DNA of 59,576 bases, from the NCBI RefSeq assembly GCF_003462685.1, contig NZ_QRVE01000011.1, positions 1 through 59,576 of the forward strand. The letters run 5' to 3'. Origin of the DNA: Collinsella sp. AF23-4AC (GTDB lineage: Bacteria > Actinomycetota > Coriobacteriia > Coriobacteriales > Coriobacteriaceae). The notes beneath the pieces were generated by a model. That model ran no database searches and had not been told where the DNA came from. It worked only from the letters and a program-made list of their open reading frames with translations. Positions 51,468-59,576 of this stretch are shown piece after piece. The translations under genes and the position numbers were made by a program. Position 1 is the stretch's first letter, and every line of letters starts with the position of its first letter.

Positions 51468-52958
51468 ATGGGCCGCTACATCATCGGAATCGATCAATCC
51501 ACGCAGGGCACCAAGGCGCTGCTGGTGGACGAGGGCGGCCATTTGATTCATCGTGCCGATCGCCCGCATCGCCAGATTGTCAACGAGGCCGGCTGGGTGA
51601 GCCATGATCCAGCCGAGATCGCCGCTAACGTGCTGGCCGTGGCGCGCGCCGTGGTGGAGGAGACCGGGGTCGATCCGGCCGACGTCGCCGGCATCGGCAT
51701 CTCCAACCAGCGCGAGACTACCGTTGCCTGGAACCGCACGACGGGCGAGCCGCTGTGCGACGCCGTGGTGTGGCAGTGCGCCCGCGCCCGCGAGCTGTGC
51801 GACGAGCTGGCCGCGCGCGAGGGCGTGGCCGAGCTGGTGCGCGACACGACGGGTCTAGTGCTCTCGCCCTACTACCCGGCGGGCAAGATGGCCTGGATCC
51901 TCGCGAACGTTCCCGCGGCTGCCGAGGCCGCTGCAGCGGGCGAGCTGTGCCTGGGCACCATCGATGCCTGGGTGGTCTGGACGCTCACGGGCGGCGCGGA
52001 GTTCCGCTGCGACTGGTCCAACGCCAGCCGCACGCAACTCTTTGACCTGCGCCGTGGCTGCTGGAGCGAGCCGGTGTGCGAGGCCTTTGGCGTCGATGCA
52101 GCCTGCCTGCCACAGGTGACCGATTCCGATGGCCTGTTTGGCATGACGGACCTGGGCGGCTTTTTGCCGGCACCCGTGCCCATTCACGGCGTGCTCGGCG
52201 ACAGCCATGCCGCCTTGTTTGCGCAGGGCTGCCATAGCCGCGGCATGGCCAAGGCGACCTATGGCACCGGCAGCTCGGTCATGATGAACGTCGGCGACGA
52301 GTTCGTCGCCAGCTCGCACGGGCTTTCGAGCTCGCTCGCATGGCGCATGGACGGCGTGACCGAGTACGTGCTCGAGGGCAACGTGAGCTACGCCGGCGCC
52401 GTCAAGACGTGGCTGCGCGACGATCTGGAGCTCATCAATAACCCCGAGGAAGTTACCGACCTGTGCTACGCCGCCAATCCGGCGAGCCGCGTCTACTTTG
52501 TGCCGGCGTTTACCGGTCTGGGCGCGCCGCACTGGGCGAGTGACGCCGAGGGCTGCGTCTTTGGCATGACGCGCACCACGGGTCGCGCGGAGTTCGTGAA
52601 GGCCGCCGACGAGTCGATCGCCTATCAGATCTTTGACGTGATTGATGCGATGGTCGAGGATTCGGGCGCGGCGCTGGCCGAACTTCGTGTTGACGGCGGT
52701 CCCACGCGCGATGCGTACCTGATGCAGTTTGAGAGCGACCTGGTTGGCTCGCCCATCCGCATCGCGAGCAACGACGAGATGAGCGGCCTGGGTGCGGCCT
52801 GGGCCTGCGGCATTGCGCTGGACATGTACACGCGCGATGTCGTCGACGTCTACGGCGCCCGCGGCATCGTGGAGCCGTCGATGCCCGCCGACAAGCGAGT
52901 CAAAAAGATCGCCGGCTGGCGCCATGCTGTCGACGCGACTATCGCCTACACTGCCTAG
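51468..52958 (+). CDS. FGGY-family carbohydrate kinase
   Basis: A 496-residue kinase of the FGGY family starting at ATG 51468 (MGRYIIGIDQSTQGTKALLV). The N-terminal ATP/sugar domain has GIDQSTQGTK, SNQRETTVAWNRTTGEPL and VVWQCARARE. The C-terminal domain has GLGAPHW, DGGPTRDAYLMQF and the adenine-site GLGAAWACGIA. In sequence it looks closer to the glycerol kinase branch than to xylulokinase, but position in an isomerase/transketolase operon argues for a ketopentose kinase (D-apulose or D-xylulose). It is the last gene of the operon. Confidence 0.85.
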   Translation: MGRYIIGIDQSTQGTKALLVDEGGHLIHRADRPHRQIVNEAGWVSHDPAEIAANVLAVARAVVEETGVDPADVAGIGISNQRETTVAWNRTTGEPLCDAVVWQCARARELCDELAAREGVAELVRDTTGLVLSPYYPAGKMAWILANVPAAAEAAAAGELCLGTIDAWVVWTLTGGAEFRCDWSNASRTQLFDLRRGCWSEPVCEAFGVDAACLPQVTDSDGLFGMTDLGGFLPAPVPIHGVLGDSHAALFAQGCHSRGMAKATYGTGSSVMMNVGDEFVASSHGLSSSLAWRMDGVTEYVLEGNVSYAGAVKTWLRDDLELINNPEEVTDLCYAANPASRVYFVPAFTGLGAPHWASDAEGCVFGMTRTTGRAEFVKAADESIAYQIFDVIDAMVEDSGAALAELRVDGGPTRDAYLMQFESDLVGSPIRIASNDEMSGLGAAWACGIALDMYTRDVVDVYGARGIVEPSMPADKRVKKIAGWRHAVDATIAYTA

Positions 52959-52984
52959 GCGGCTGCGCGGCGCCCAAGGATTTT

Positions 52985-53105
52985 TCTGGGACGGGGATTA
53001 AAAACTCATTGATCCCCGTCCTTGGCAGCTCATTTGGGACGGGGCTTTTTTGACTGGTATGATTGGTGCGACCATTCCAACCAGCTAAAAGAGCCCCGTC
53101 CTAAA
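52985..53105. repeat. Palindromic intergenic repeats before luxS
   Basis: Two nested hairpins share GGGACGGGG arms: a short one (about 52988-53023) and a long one from 53036 to about 53104 in which GGGACGGGGC pairs with GCCCCGTCC and CTGGT pairs with ACCAG. A run of T after the left arm could terminate the kinase operon. It resembles the other REP-like palindromes in this window. Confidence 0.6.
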
Positions 53106-53127
53106 TTGACTATCGAGAGGATCTGCC

Positions 53128-53616
53128 ATGGAGCGTATCGCGAGTTTTTCCGTTGACCATCTGCTGCTTGAGCCCGGCGTGTACGTGAGCCGCATCGACC
53201 GCGATCCGGCGACCGGCGCCGCCGTCACCACGTTTGACCTGCGCCTGACCACGCCCAACAAGGAGCCGGTCATGAACACGGCCGAGTGCCACACCATCGA
53301 GCACCTGGGCGCGACGTTCCTTCGCAACCATGCCGAGTGGTCGAGCCGCATTGTCTACTTTGGTCCCATGGGCTGCCGCACGGGCTTTTACCTCGTCGTG
53401 TTTGGCGAGGTGACGAGCGAGGAGATCCTGCCGCTCGTGCGTGAGCTGTTCGAGTTTGTCGCCGGCTTTGAGGGCGATGTCCCCGGTGCCGCTCCCGAGG
53501 AGTGCGGTAACTATCTGGACCAGAACCTTCCCATGGCTAACTGGCTCGCGCGTCGCTACCTCGACCGCGACCTGGCCGATATCGACGAGAAGCACCTGCA
53601 CTACCAGCAGGCGTAA
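53128..53616 (+). CDS. luxS: S-ribosylhomocysteine lyase LuxS
   Basis: A 162-residue metalloenzyme that cleaves S-ribosylhomocysteine to homocysteine and DPD, the precursor of autoinducer 2. The metal ligands and catalytic residues are present: H55 and H59 with E58 in CHTIEHLGATFLRN, C83 in GPMGCRTGFYL and C126 in EECGNYLD. The length is typical. AGAGGA before ATG 53128 is the ribosome site. It is monocistronic, with palindromes upstream and a terminator-like hairpin downstream; no pfs/mtnN gene is adjacent. Confidence 0.97.
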   Translation: MERIASFSVDHLLLEPGVYVSRIDRDPATGAAVTTFDLRLTTPNKEPVMNTAECHTIEHLGATFLRNHAEWSSRIVYFGPMGCRTGFYLVVFGEVTSEEILPLVRELFEFVAGFEGDVPGAAPEECGNYLDQNLPMANWLARRYLDRDLADIDEKHLHYQQA

Positions 53617-53643
53617 GGGCTTTATCGCCCAAAGCGCGCGCAT

Positions 53644-53676
53644 TGGGCGCCTTCGCTTATGCGGGGGCGCCTTTTT
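53644..53676 (+). terminator. Terminator of luxS
   Basis: GGCGCC arms at 53646 and 53666 with a run of five T after the second. Confidence 0.6.
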
Positions 53677-53725
53677 GTTGAGTGGTCGGGACGAGCGTTC
53701 AAAATCGCTCATGTTTGTTCTAGAA

Positions 53726-53751
53726 TGTTCGTACTGTCACATAAACGAACA
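53726..53751 (+). promoter_or_regulatory. Operator-like dyad of the DUF4867 gene
   Basis: TGTTCGT (53726-53732) and ACGAACA (53745-53751) form a perfect 7-bp dyad with a 12-nt centre, overlapping TAGAAT (53721-53726, possible -10) and abutting the AGGAG ribosome site. This placement suits repression. No regulator gene is adjacent. Confidence 0.5.
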
Positions 53752-53760
53752 GGAGTGAAC

Positions 53761-54405
53761 ATGCATATCTATTCTGTCAACGATCCCGAGTTCAAATCCT
53801 ATGGCAACGTTTGGGATGACGTTCCGTCCGAGCTCACGTCGCCCGTGCTCGAGGCGCTCTCTGCCACGCCCATTCCCGAGGGCAGCAAGTACGTAGCAAG
53901 TGCGCCGGAGCTCGAAGGCGTCAAGGATGCCGACAAACTGGGCTTTCTCATGTTTGGCGGCCGCCCCTTCCAGCTCGGCTGGTGCAACGGCCACAACACA
54001 CGCCTCAACTGCCTGGAGTATCACCGCGCCAGCGAGTTTAACCTGGGCGCCCGCGACTTTATCCTGCTCGTGGCGCATCGCTGGGAGATCGAGGACGGCA
54101 AGCTCGACACCGCGTGCGTCAAGGCGTTCCGCGTGCCGGCGGGTACGGTCGTCGAAGTCTTCAACACCACGCTCCACTACACGCCATGCATGGTCGACGA
54201 CGGCGGCTTCCAGGTAATGGTTGCGTTGCCCGCCGGCACCAATGGTCCGCGCCCCGAGGCCGCAGCCGACGTGCCCGCGGTCGGCGACAGCTACTGCTAC
54301 TGGAAGGCTGACAAGTGGGTCCTCTGCCACGCCGACAGCCCCAAGGCAGCCGAAGGCGGCTACGTGGGCCTCTTCGGCAAGAACCTCGACATCACCTGCG
54401 ACTAG
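53761..54405 (+). CDS. DUF4867 family protein
   Basis: A 214-residue soluble protein of the DUF4867 family, which has a cupin-like core. ATG 53761 (MHIYSVNDPEFKSYGNV) follows AGGAGTG; the frame open to 53659 lies in the terminator and promoter region. Visible conserved stretches include GGRPFQLGWCNGHNTRLNCLEYHR and VFNTTLHYTPCMVDDGGFQVMVALP with His and Cys/Glu residues that could bind metal. Family members usually lie next to sugar genes, and a sugar-isomerase or epimerase role has been suspected. Here it stands between luxS and a GH1 enzyme, near the pentose cluster. Confidence 0.72.
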   Translation: MHIYSVNDPEFKSYGNVWDDVPSELTSPVLEALSATPIPEGSKYVASAPELEGVKDADKLGFLMFGGRPFQLGWCNGHNTRLNCLEYHRASEFNLGARDFILLVAHRWEIEDGKLDTACVKAFRVPAGTVVEVFNTTLHYTPCMVDDGGFQVMVALPAGTNGPRPEAAADVPAVGDSYCYWKADKWVLCHADSPKAAEGGYVGLFGKNLDITCD

Positions 54406-54412
54406 AATCTTC

Positions 54413-54620
54413 TGTCTCGATCTGTAACATCTAGCGGGCTAAATCGTCTCTACCTGTTACAGATTTAGACAAACTGAAGGGGCTGTCCGAAAAATCTCGA
54501 TCTGTAACACCGGGCCCGGTTTTGGCTGCCCAACTGTTACAGATCGAGACAAAACGGGCCCAAACCACCACAAAGCTGCCTGTCCCCATTGTGGTGGCTG
54601 GCGGTTTGGGCGGGCAGGTA
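54413..54620. repeat. Three successive palindromes after the DUF4867 gene
   Basis: The first two are copies of the same dyad built on CTCGATCTGTAACA: arms 54413-54428 with 54455-54470 (two mismatches), and 54495-54509 with 54535-54549 (perfect over 15 bp). The third uses CCACCACAA and TTGTGGTGG with flanking CCCAAACC/GGTTTGGG. There is no coding sequence. They belong to the same general class of intergenic palindromes as those at 19.9 and 23.5 kb but have different sequences. Confidence 0.7.
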
Positions 54621-54746
54621 TCAAAAAGTGTCAGACAGGGGCGGCTGCCGGACGCCCGCGCGCGAAAAGAAGTGTCGACCTGCGTTGCTGCCGTTGAGCG
54701 GCGCGCTGTTTGCGGGGATACTGAAGCCACGACAAACAGCGTGTGA

Positions 54747-56189
<1,443 letters not shown>

Positions 56190-56294
56190 GGGCACTGAGG
56201 CACTCAACCTTGGGGCTCCAACCCTCCTCGCGTACCTAAAGTACGCTTCGTCGGGCTTGTCGCTCCCAATCTCGAGCACCTCAGGCCCTTAGGA
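56190..56294. repeat. Long imperfect hairpin after the GH1 gene; left junction of the AT-rich island
   Basis: The region right after the stop codon folds end to end: CCTAAGGGC near 56186 pairs with GCCCTTAGG at its right end, and the centre contains a perfect GCGTAC/GTACGC stem. The right arm includes the 11-bp sequence GCCCTTAGGAG (56285-56295) that is repeated at 59296-59306, after the island. Confidence 0.6.
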
Positions 56295-56547
56295 GTTCTC
56301 TGCGAACCGTGGTAGCTAGAAGTTCGATTATCCTCTTGGGAGCGTTTAATGCCGTAAATTAAAGCATAAGTGCTTGTTATGTTTAATTGTTGATACTCTC
56401 TGGTGTACCCTCATACACCGTAGAGTGTTAGCAGGTTGTTAGCAACAAAGGCTAATTTAAAGCTTTAATTTGTGATTAATCACTTGTGATTTGTGATAAG
56501 TGATTTGTGATTAATATATAAAAGCCCTCTTTAAAGGGCTTTTATGC
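56295..56547. other. Left end of the island, non-coding
   Basis: No gene is seen. It holds the ACTCT...AGAGT hairpin with GGTGTA/TACACC core, two TGTTAGCA boxes, a cluster of TTTGTGATT-like direct repeats (about 56468-56512) and, at 56520-56543, an AAAAGCCCT/AGGGCTTTT hairpin that would end minus-strand transcription of the topoisomerase remnant. Confidence 0.5.
56520..56543. terminator. Terminator-like hairpin at left end of the island
   Basis: AAAAGCCCT and AGGGCTTTT arms with a 6-nt loop and AT-rich flanks on both sides, directly after the stop of the topoisomerase remnant on the minus strand. Confidence 0.7.
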
Positions 56548-56808
56548 TTATTTTGAAAAAGAGATAAAATCAATATATCCCTTTTCTCCGATTTTTACAA
56601 CGGCATTGTAGGACTTTCTATCTTTCGTTTTGATTCCTTTTACCAGGGTTTCTTTTCCCTCTAGTAATTCTTTTACATTTGTTTTGGTGAGTTTTTTCTT
56701 TCTAAAATGTTCAGCTAAAGTGAAGGTACATTCAGGATAATTTGAACAACCATAAAACGATTTTTTTAATACAATATTGTTGCCACACTTAGGACATTTT
56801 CCTACAAG
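56548..56808 (-). pseudogene. C-terminal remnant of a type IA DNA topoisomerase (plasmid type)
   Basis: On the minus strand about 86 codons are open without a start: a four-cysteine zinc motif (CPKCG and CSNYPEC), then LAEHFRKKKLTKTNVKELL and a C-terminal SYNAVVKIGEKGY domain ending at TTA (56548-56550). This is the C-terminal end of topoisomerase III-like proteins found on Gram-positive resistance plasmids, often near ermB. The 5' part is missing; the frame breaks at the palindrome at 56810. It is a remnant of the donor replicon. Confidence 0.7.
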
Positions 56809-56809
56809 G

Positions 56810-56876
56810 GGTCCCGAGCGCTTAGTGGGAATTTGTACCCCTTATCGATACAAATTCCCCGTAGGCGCTAGGGACC
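56810..56876. repeat. Long imperfect palindrome between topoisomerase remnant and ermB
   Basis: GGTCCC (56810) pairs with GGGACC (56871), AGCGCTT with GGCGCT, and GGGAATTTGTA with TACAAATTCCC around a CCCTTATCGA centre. It interrupts the topoisomerase frame, so it marks a recombination joint or resolution site. Confidence 0.6.
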
Positions 56877-56973
56877 TCTTTAGCTCCTTGGAAGCTGTCA
56901 GTAGTATACCTAATAATTTATCTACATTCCCTTTAGTAACGTGTAACTTTCCAAATTTACAAAAGCGACTCAT
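56842..56973 (-). CDS. Short ORF downstream of ermB
   Basis: A 43-residue frame (MSRFCKFGKLHVTKGNVDKL...) beginning 4 bases after the ermB stop. It is in frame with a longer ORF start at 57033 that overlaps ermB. The same short frame commonly follows ermB in Gram-positive resistance elements, so it travels with the gene; whether it is translated is unknown. It ends in the palindrome at 56810. Confidence 0.45.
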   Translation of the reverse strand: MSRFCKFGKLHVTKGNVDKLLGILLTASKELKRSLAPTGNLYR

Positions 56974-56977
56974 AGAA

Positions 56978-57716
56978 TTATTTCCTCCCGTTAAATAATA
57001 GATAACTATTAAAAATAGACAATACTTGCTCATAAGTAACGGTACTTAAATTGTTTACTTTGGCGTGTTTCATTGCTTGATGAAACTGATTTTTAGTAAA
57101 CAGTTGACGATATTCTCGATTGACCCATTTTGAAACAAAGTACGTATATAGCTTCCAATATTTATCTGGAACATCTGTGGTATGGCGGGTAAGTTTTATT
57201 AAGACACTGTTTACTTTTGGTTTAGGATGAAAGCATTCCGCTGGCAGCTTAAGCAATTGCTGAATCGAGACTTGAGTGTGCAAGAGCAACCCTAGTGTTC
57301 GGTGAATATCCAAGGTACGCTTGTAGAATCCTTCTTCAACAATCAGATAGATGTCAGACGCATGGCTTTCAAAAACCACTTTTTGAATAATTTGTGTGCT
57401 TAAATGGTAAGGAATACTCCCAACAATTTTATACCTCTGTTTGTTAGGGAATTGAAACTGTAGAATATCTTGGTGAATTAAAGTGACACGAGTATTCAGT
57501 TTTAATTTTTCTGACGATAAGTTGAATAGATGACTGTCTAATTCAATAGACGTTACCTGTTTACTTATTTTAGCCAGTTTCGTCGTTAAATGCCCTTTAC
57601 CTGTTCCAATTTCGTAAACGGTATCGGTTTCTTTTAAAATTCAATTGTTTTATTATTTGGTTGAGTACTTTTTCACTCGTTAAAAAGTTTTGAGAATATT
57701 TTATATTTTTGTTCAT
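56978..57716 (-). pseudogene. ermB: ermB 23S rRNA adenine-N6 methyltransferase, frameshifted
   Basis: The reading frame starts at ATG 57716 ([20 protein letters not shown]) and is ErmB through codon 26 (KQLN). There a run reads AATTTTAAAAG on the minus strand where ErmB needs AATTTAAAAG: one extra base. The shifted frame ends at a TAA after 39 codons. The rest of ErmB (EIGTGKGHL..., PYHLSTQII, to FNGRK and TAA at 56978) is present and intact in the other phase. The length is 739 bp instead of 738, which independently shows a one-base insertion. The inducible leader-peptide attenuator normally upstream is absent; only the ribosome site region remains. As read, the gene gives no functional methyltransferase. 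A sequencing error in the homopolymer cannot be excluded. Confidence 0.9.
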
Positions 57717-58949
57717 GTAATCACTCCCTCTTAATTACAAATTTTTAGCATCTAATTTTCTTGAATTTTTGTTAATTTATATGGCACATCTAAATGGTCG
57801 CCGAGTACATTTAGTAGTAAGGTAGGCAGTATTGAAAATTATATCAATCCGATTATTGGAGATTGGAAACTGAATGAAATAACTACAAAAAGTCTATCAA
57901 AATACTACAATGATTTATTGAGCGTTCCAGAAGTACCACGGGCAAACAGAAAAGCAACTGGTCGTTGTGTTCAACCAGCGAACATCAAAAAAATACATGA
58001 TATTATCCGCTGTGCCTTAAATCAAGCTATCCGCTGGGAGTATATTGATACAAACAAAAGAAACCCTGCGTCTTTGGCTACGTTACCAAAAATTCCAAAG
58101 ACTAGGCGAAAAGTGTGGAGTGTTCAAACATTTCGAGAAGCGGTAAAAGCCACGGAAGATGATTTGCTTTCAATTTGTATGCACTTAGCTTTTTCCTGCT
58201 CTATGCGAATTGGAGAAATTACAGGACTTACATGGGAAGATGTTATTATTGATGAAGAGTCCATTGCTACAAATAATGCAAAGGTAATCATCAATAAAGA
58301 ACTTTCAAGAGTAAATGCAGAAGCTATGCAGAAATTAAAGGAAAAGGATATTTTAAAGATTTTCCCAACGCAAAAACCGCATTGTACCACAAGGCTTGTC
58401 TTGAAAACGCCAAAAACAGAAACAAGTAATCGTGTTGTCTGGTTACCTAAAACAGTTGCGGAACTATTGGTGCAATATAAAAAAGACCAGCAGGAATTAA
58501 AGGAATTTTTAGGAAGTGCCTACAATGATTACAACCTTGTTATTGCGTTGGATAATGGCAATCCCGTGGAAAGCCGTATTGTTAGAGATAGGTTTCAAAA
58601 GCTCTGTGAAGAAAACGATTATGAAGTTGTGGTATTTCACAGCCTACGCCATTTAAGTACGGGTTATAAACTCAAAATGACAAACGGAGATGTTAAGTCC
58701 GTACAAGGCGATACTGGTCACGCAGAAGCAGAAATGGTTACAGATGTATATTCAGAAATCATTGACGAGGACAGACGTTTCAATGCACAAAAAATGGATA
58801 AAGAATTTTATTCTACGCTTAATGATGATACAGACAATCCAAAGCAAGATACCGACTTAACCGATAGTGATATGGCGTTATTGGAACTGATTAAATCTTT
58901 ATCGCCAGAAATGAAAGAGCAATTTTTAAAGCAGGCACTTCAAAGATAG
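57717..58949 (+). pseudogene. Tyrosine recombinase (integrase), 5'-truncated
   Basis: The frame is open from about 57766 (after an in-frame TGA) to the stop at 58949, about 390 codons, with no convincing start; a TTG at 57918 lies inside the conserved core-binding domain (GSIENYINPIIGDWKLNEITT). The N-terminal arm-binding domain and ribosome site are missing; ermB upstream sequence takes their place. The catalytic domain is complete: Arg in FSCSMRIGEITGLTW, HSLRHL for the HxxR box, a GH (TGHAEAEM) and the nucleophile Tyr in TDVYSEI. The C-terminal tail ends LKQALQR. It may be inactive for want of expression, or may use an unrecognised start. Confidence 0.7.
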
Positions 58950-59157
58950 AATTTCAAAAGTGTTAGCAAATTCCAAAAAAACCAGCGATTTTTCTTCAAA
59001 AATAAAAAAGTGTTAGCAAGCCTATTTCCTTAAAAGTCTTAAAAAAATATCGAATAAAAAATGACAGATTGAAAACAATTCGTATTCAGCGTAAATAGAA
59101 AGCCATAAATAAAGAAACGCTGAAAACCTTGTAAAATAAGGCTTTCAGCGGAGTTTG
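58950..59157. other. Right part of the island, non-coding
   Basis: AT-rich with no gene. It contains two TGTTAGCA boxes (58961 and 59011), matching the two at the left end, and a CGCTGAAAACCTTG/AAGGCTTTCAGCG hairpin (about 59118-59150) just before the 3' end of the tRNA gene. Confidence 0.5.
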
Positions 59158-59234
59158 TGGCGTCCCAGACAGGAGTCGAACCTGCGACGTTTCGCTTAGG
59201 AGGCGAACCCTCTATCCTGCTGAGGTACTGGGAC
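59158..59234 (-). tRNA. tRNA-Arg (anticodon CCU)
   Basis: A 77-nt cloverleaf on the minus strand: acceptor GTCCCAG/CTGGGAC, D arm CCTC/GAGG, anticodon arm TTCGC/GCGAA with loop CTCCTAA (anticodon at 59200-59198), T arm GCAGG-TTCGACT-CCTGT, discriminator G and an encoded CCA. It reads AGG codons. It sits beside the integrase end of the island with its 3' end towards the integrase, the usual relation between an integrase and its tRNA attachment site. The anticodon-loop sequence CTTAGGAG is also part of the 11-bp repeats that bound the island. Confidence 0.93.
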
Positions 59235-59295
59235 ATTCTTAAAAATCTATTCAATTTTATCTAGTTATCATATCAAAAGGCGTTTGTTCCACCTA

Positions 59296-59306
59296 GCCCT
59301 TAGGAG
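59296..59306. repeat. Right direct repeat of the island (candidate att site)
   Basis: GCCCTTAGGAG, identical to 56285-56295. The following GCGG resembles the tRNA anticodon arm (CTTAGGAGGCGAA), so CTTAGGAGGCG may be the crossover region. Confidence 0.45.
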
Positions 59307-59443
59307 GCGGATCTGACCGCCGTGTTTCGGAAGTCCTGCTTTATAACGTCCTAACCAAGGCGCCCGGCGAGCAGTTAATTCCCGCCGGATGTTTTGTTAA
59401 AAGAAGTGAAAGAAAGCAAAAGAAGTTAAAACTTGCAATTGCA

Positions 59444-59576
59444 CTACGGCGCGAGAACATCCAGCGGAACAACTTGGACGCCGCGGTCAGTGACATAGGC
59501 TTGTGAGCCAAATCCAATGATTGCGACTTTCGAAACCGGCGGGTTGTTTCCGGCGGCAACCATGCGTTTCTCGACA
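59444..59576 (-). CDS. C-terminal end of an unidentified protein, cut by the window edge
   Basis: The last 43 codons of a minus-strand gene, ending at a TAG read from 59446 to 59444. The residues are RMVAAGNNPPVSKVAIIGFG and then a strand-rich end VTDRGVQVVPLDVLAP. Base composition is that of the host, so host chromosome resumes here. I do not recognise the family; the rest of the gene lies beyond the window. Confidence 0.55.
   Translation of the reverse strand, partial: VEKRMVAAGNNPPVSKVAIIGFGSQAYVTDRGVQVVPLDVLAP

Larger units (their letters stand above)
56285..59306. mobile_element. AT-rich integrated island (ermB remnant + tyrosine recombinase)
   Basis: Between two direct copies of GCCCTTAGGAG the base composition drops from high to low GC. 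The segment contains a topoisomerase fragment, a frameshifted ermB, a 5'-truncated integrase and a tRNA-Arg. TGTTAGCA occurs in the same orientation at 56426, 56437, 58961 and 59011, two near each end, as expected for recombinase arm-type sites. A hairpin (GGTGTA/TACACC, 56402-56419) lies at the left end. The exact boundaries are an inference; the right one could instead be at the tRNA. Confidence 0.55.

Noticed and set aside
57918..57920. TTG 57918 as the true start of the integrase
   Set aside because: Family sequence continues in frame upstream to about 57766, and no ribosome site precedes the TTG, so the gene is 5'-truncated.

Overview
The window is almost certainly chromosome of a high-GC gut Coriobacteriia member, most like Collinsella. 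The grounds are G/C-ending codons throughout, an Ech-type hydrogenase operon, an LPXTG adhesin built of pilin-type repeats, PTS sugar uptake, a luxS gene, and an NRAMP-related transporter of the kind described from the Coriobacteriia genus Eggerthella. No sequence search could be run, so the taxon is an inference. Two stretches depart from the base composition: an AT-rich island at about 56.3-59.3 kb and a small AT-rich palindromic element at 35.55-35.78 kb.

Layout. 0.4-0.8 kb: a small helix-turn-helix protein. 1.0-6.7 kb: a membrane-bound group 4 [NiFe] hydrogenase operon in the order (EchA-EchB fusion)-EchC-EchD-EchE-EchF. 7.4-14.0 kb: a 2191-residue cell-wall adhesin with a VWA domain and eleven pilin-type repeats, bracketed on both sides by the same three palindromic repeat modules in mirrored order. 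14.6-19.9 kb: a NarL-type two-component system divergent from an ABC-2 exporter. 20.1-23.5 kb: a MacB/FtsX-type ABC transporter, again between two copies of a composite palindromic repeat. 23.7-32.1 kb: housekeeping and envelope genes (DUF362 ferredoxin, membrane-anchored hydrolase, HlyIII, CNNM/CBS protein, an orphan protein resembling the cyanophycin synthetase N-domain, YtxH and PRC-barrel proteins, and a polysaccharide deacetylase homologue lacking its metal histidines). 32.35-35.5 kb: an MgtE-like CBS protein with an NRAMP-related transporter, probably a divalent-cation (Mg2+) uptake unit. 36.0-38.2 kb: an OatA-like acyltransferase.

38.4-52.96 kb is a carbohydrate region: ribokinase, nucleoside hydrolase, two LacI-family regulators meeting tail to tail, an alpha/beta hydrolase, a GH140/DUF4038 apiosidase-like enzyme, a lactose/cellobiose-type PTS (EIIC, EIIB, EIIA), a fucose/arabinose-isomerase-family enzyme, a split transketolase and an FGGY kinase. 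Glycosidase + isomerase + kinase + two-subunit transketolase is the gene set expected for D-apiose release and catabolism through D-apulose 4-phosphate. A related AT-rich motif upstream of one regulator and of both operons suggests one regulon. luxS, a DUF4867 gene with its own operator-like palindrome and a GH1 (phospho-)beta-glucosidase follow.

56.3-59.3 kb is an imported island of low-GC Gram-positive origin: a topoisomerase C-terminal remnant, an ermB macrolide-resistance gene inactivated by a one-base insertion, a 5'-truncated tyrosine recombinase with all catalytic residues, four copies of an octamer near the two ends, an 11-bp direct repeat at the outer edges and a tRNA-Arg(CCU). The window ends inside an unidentified minus-strand gene.
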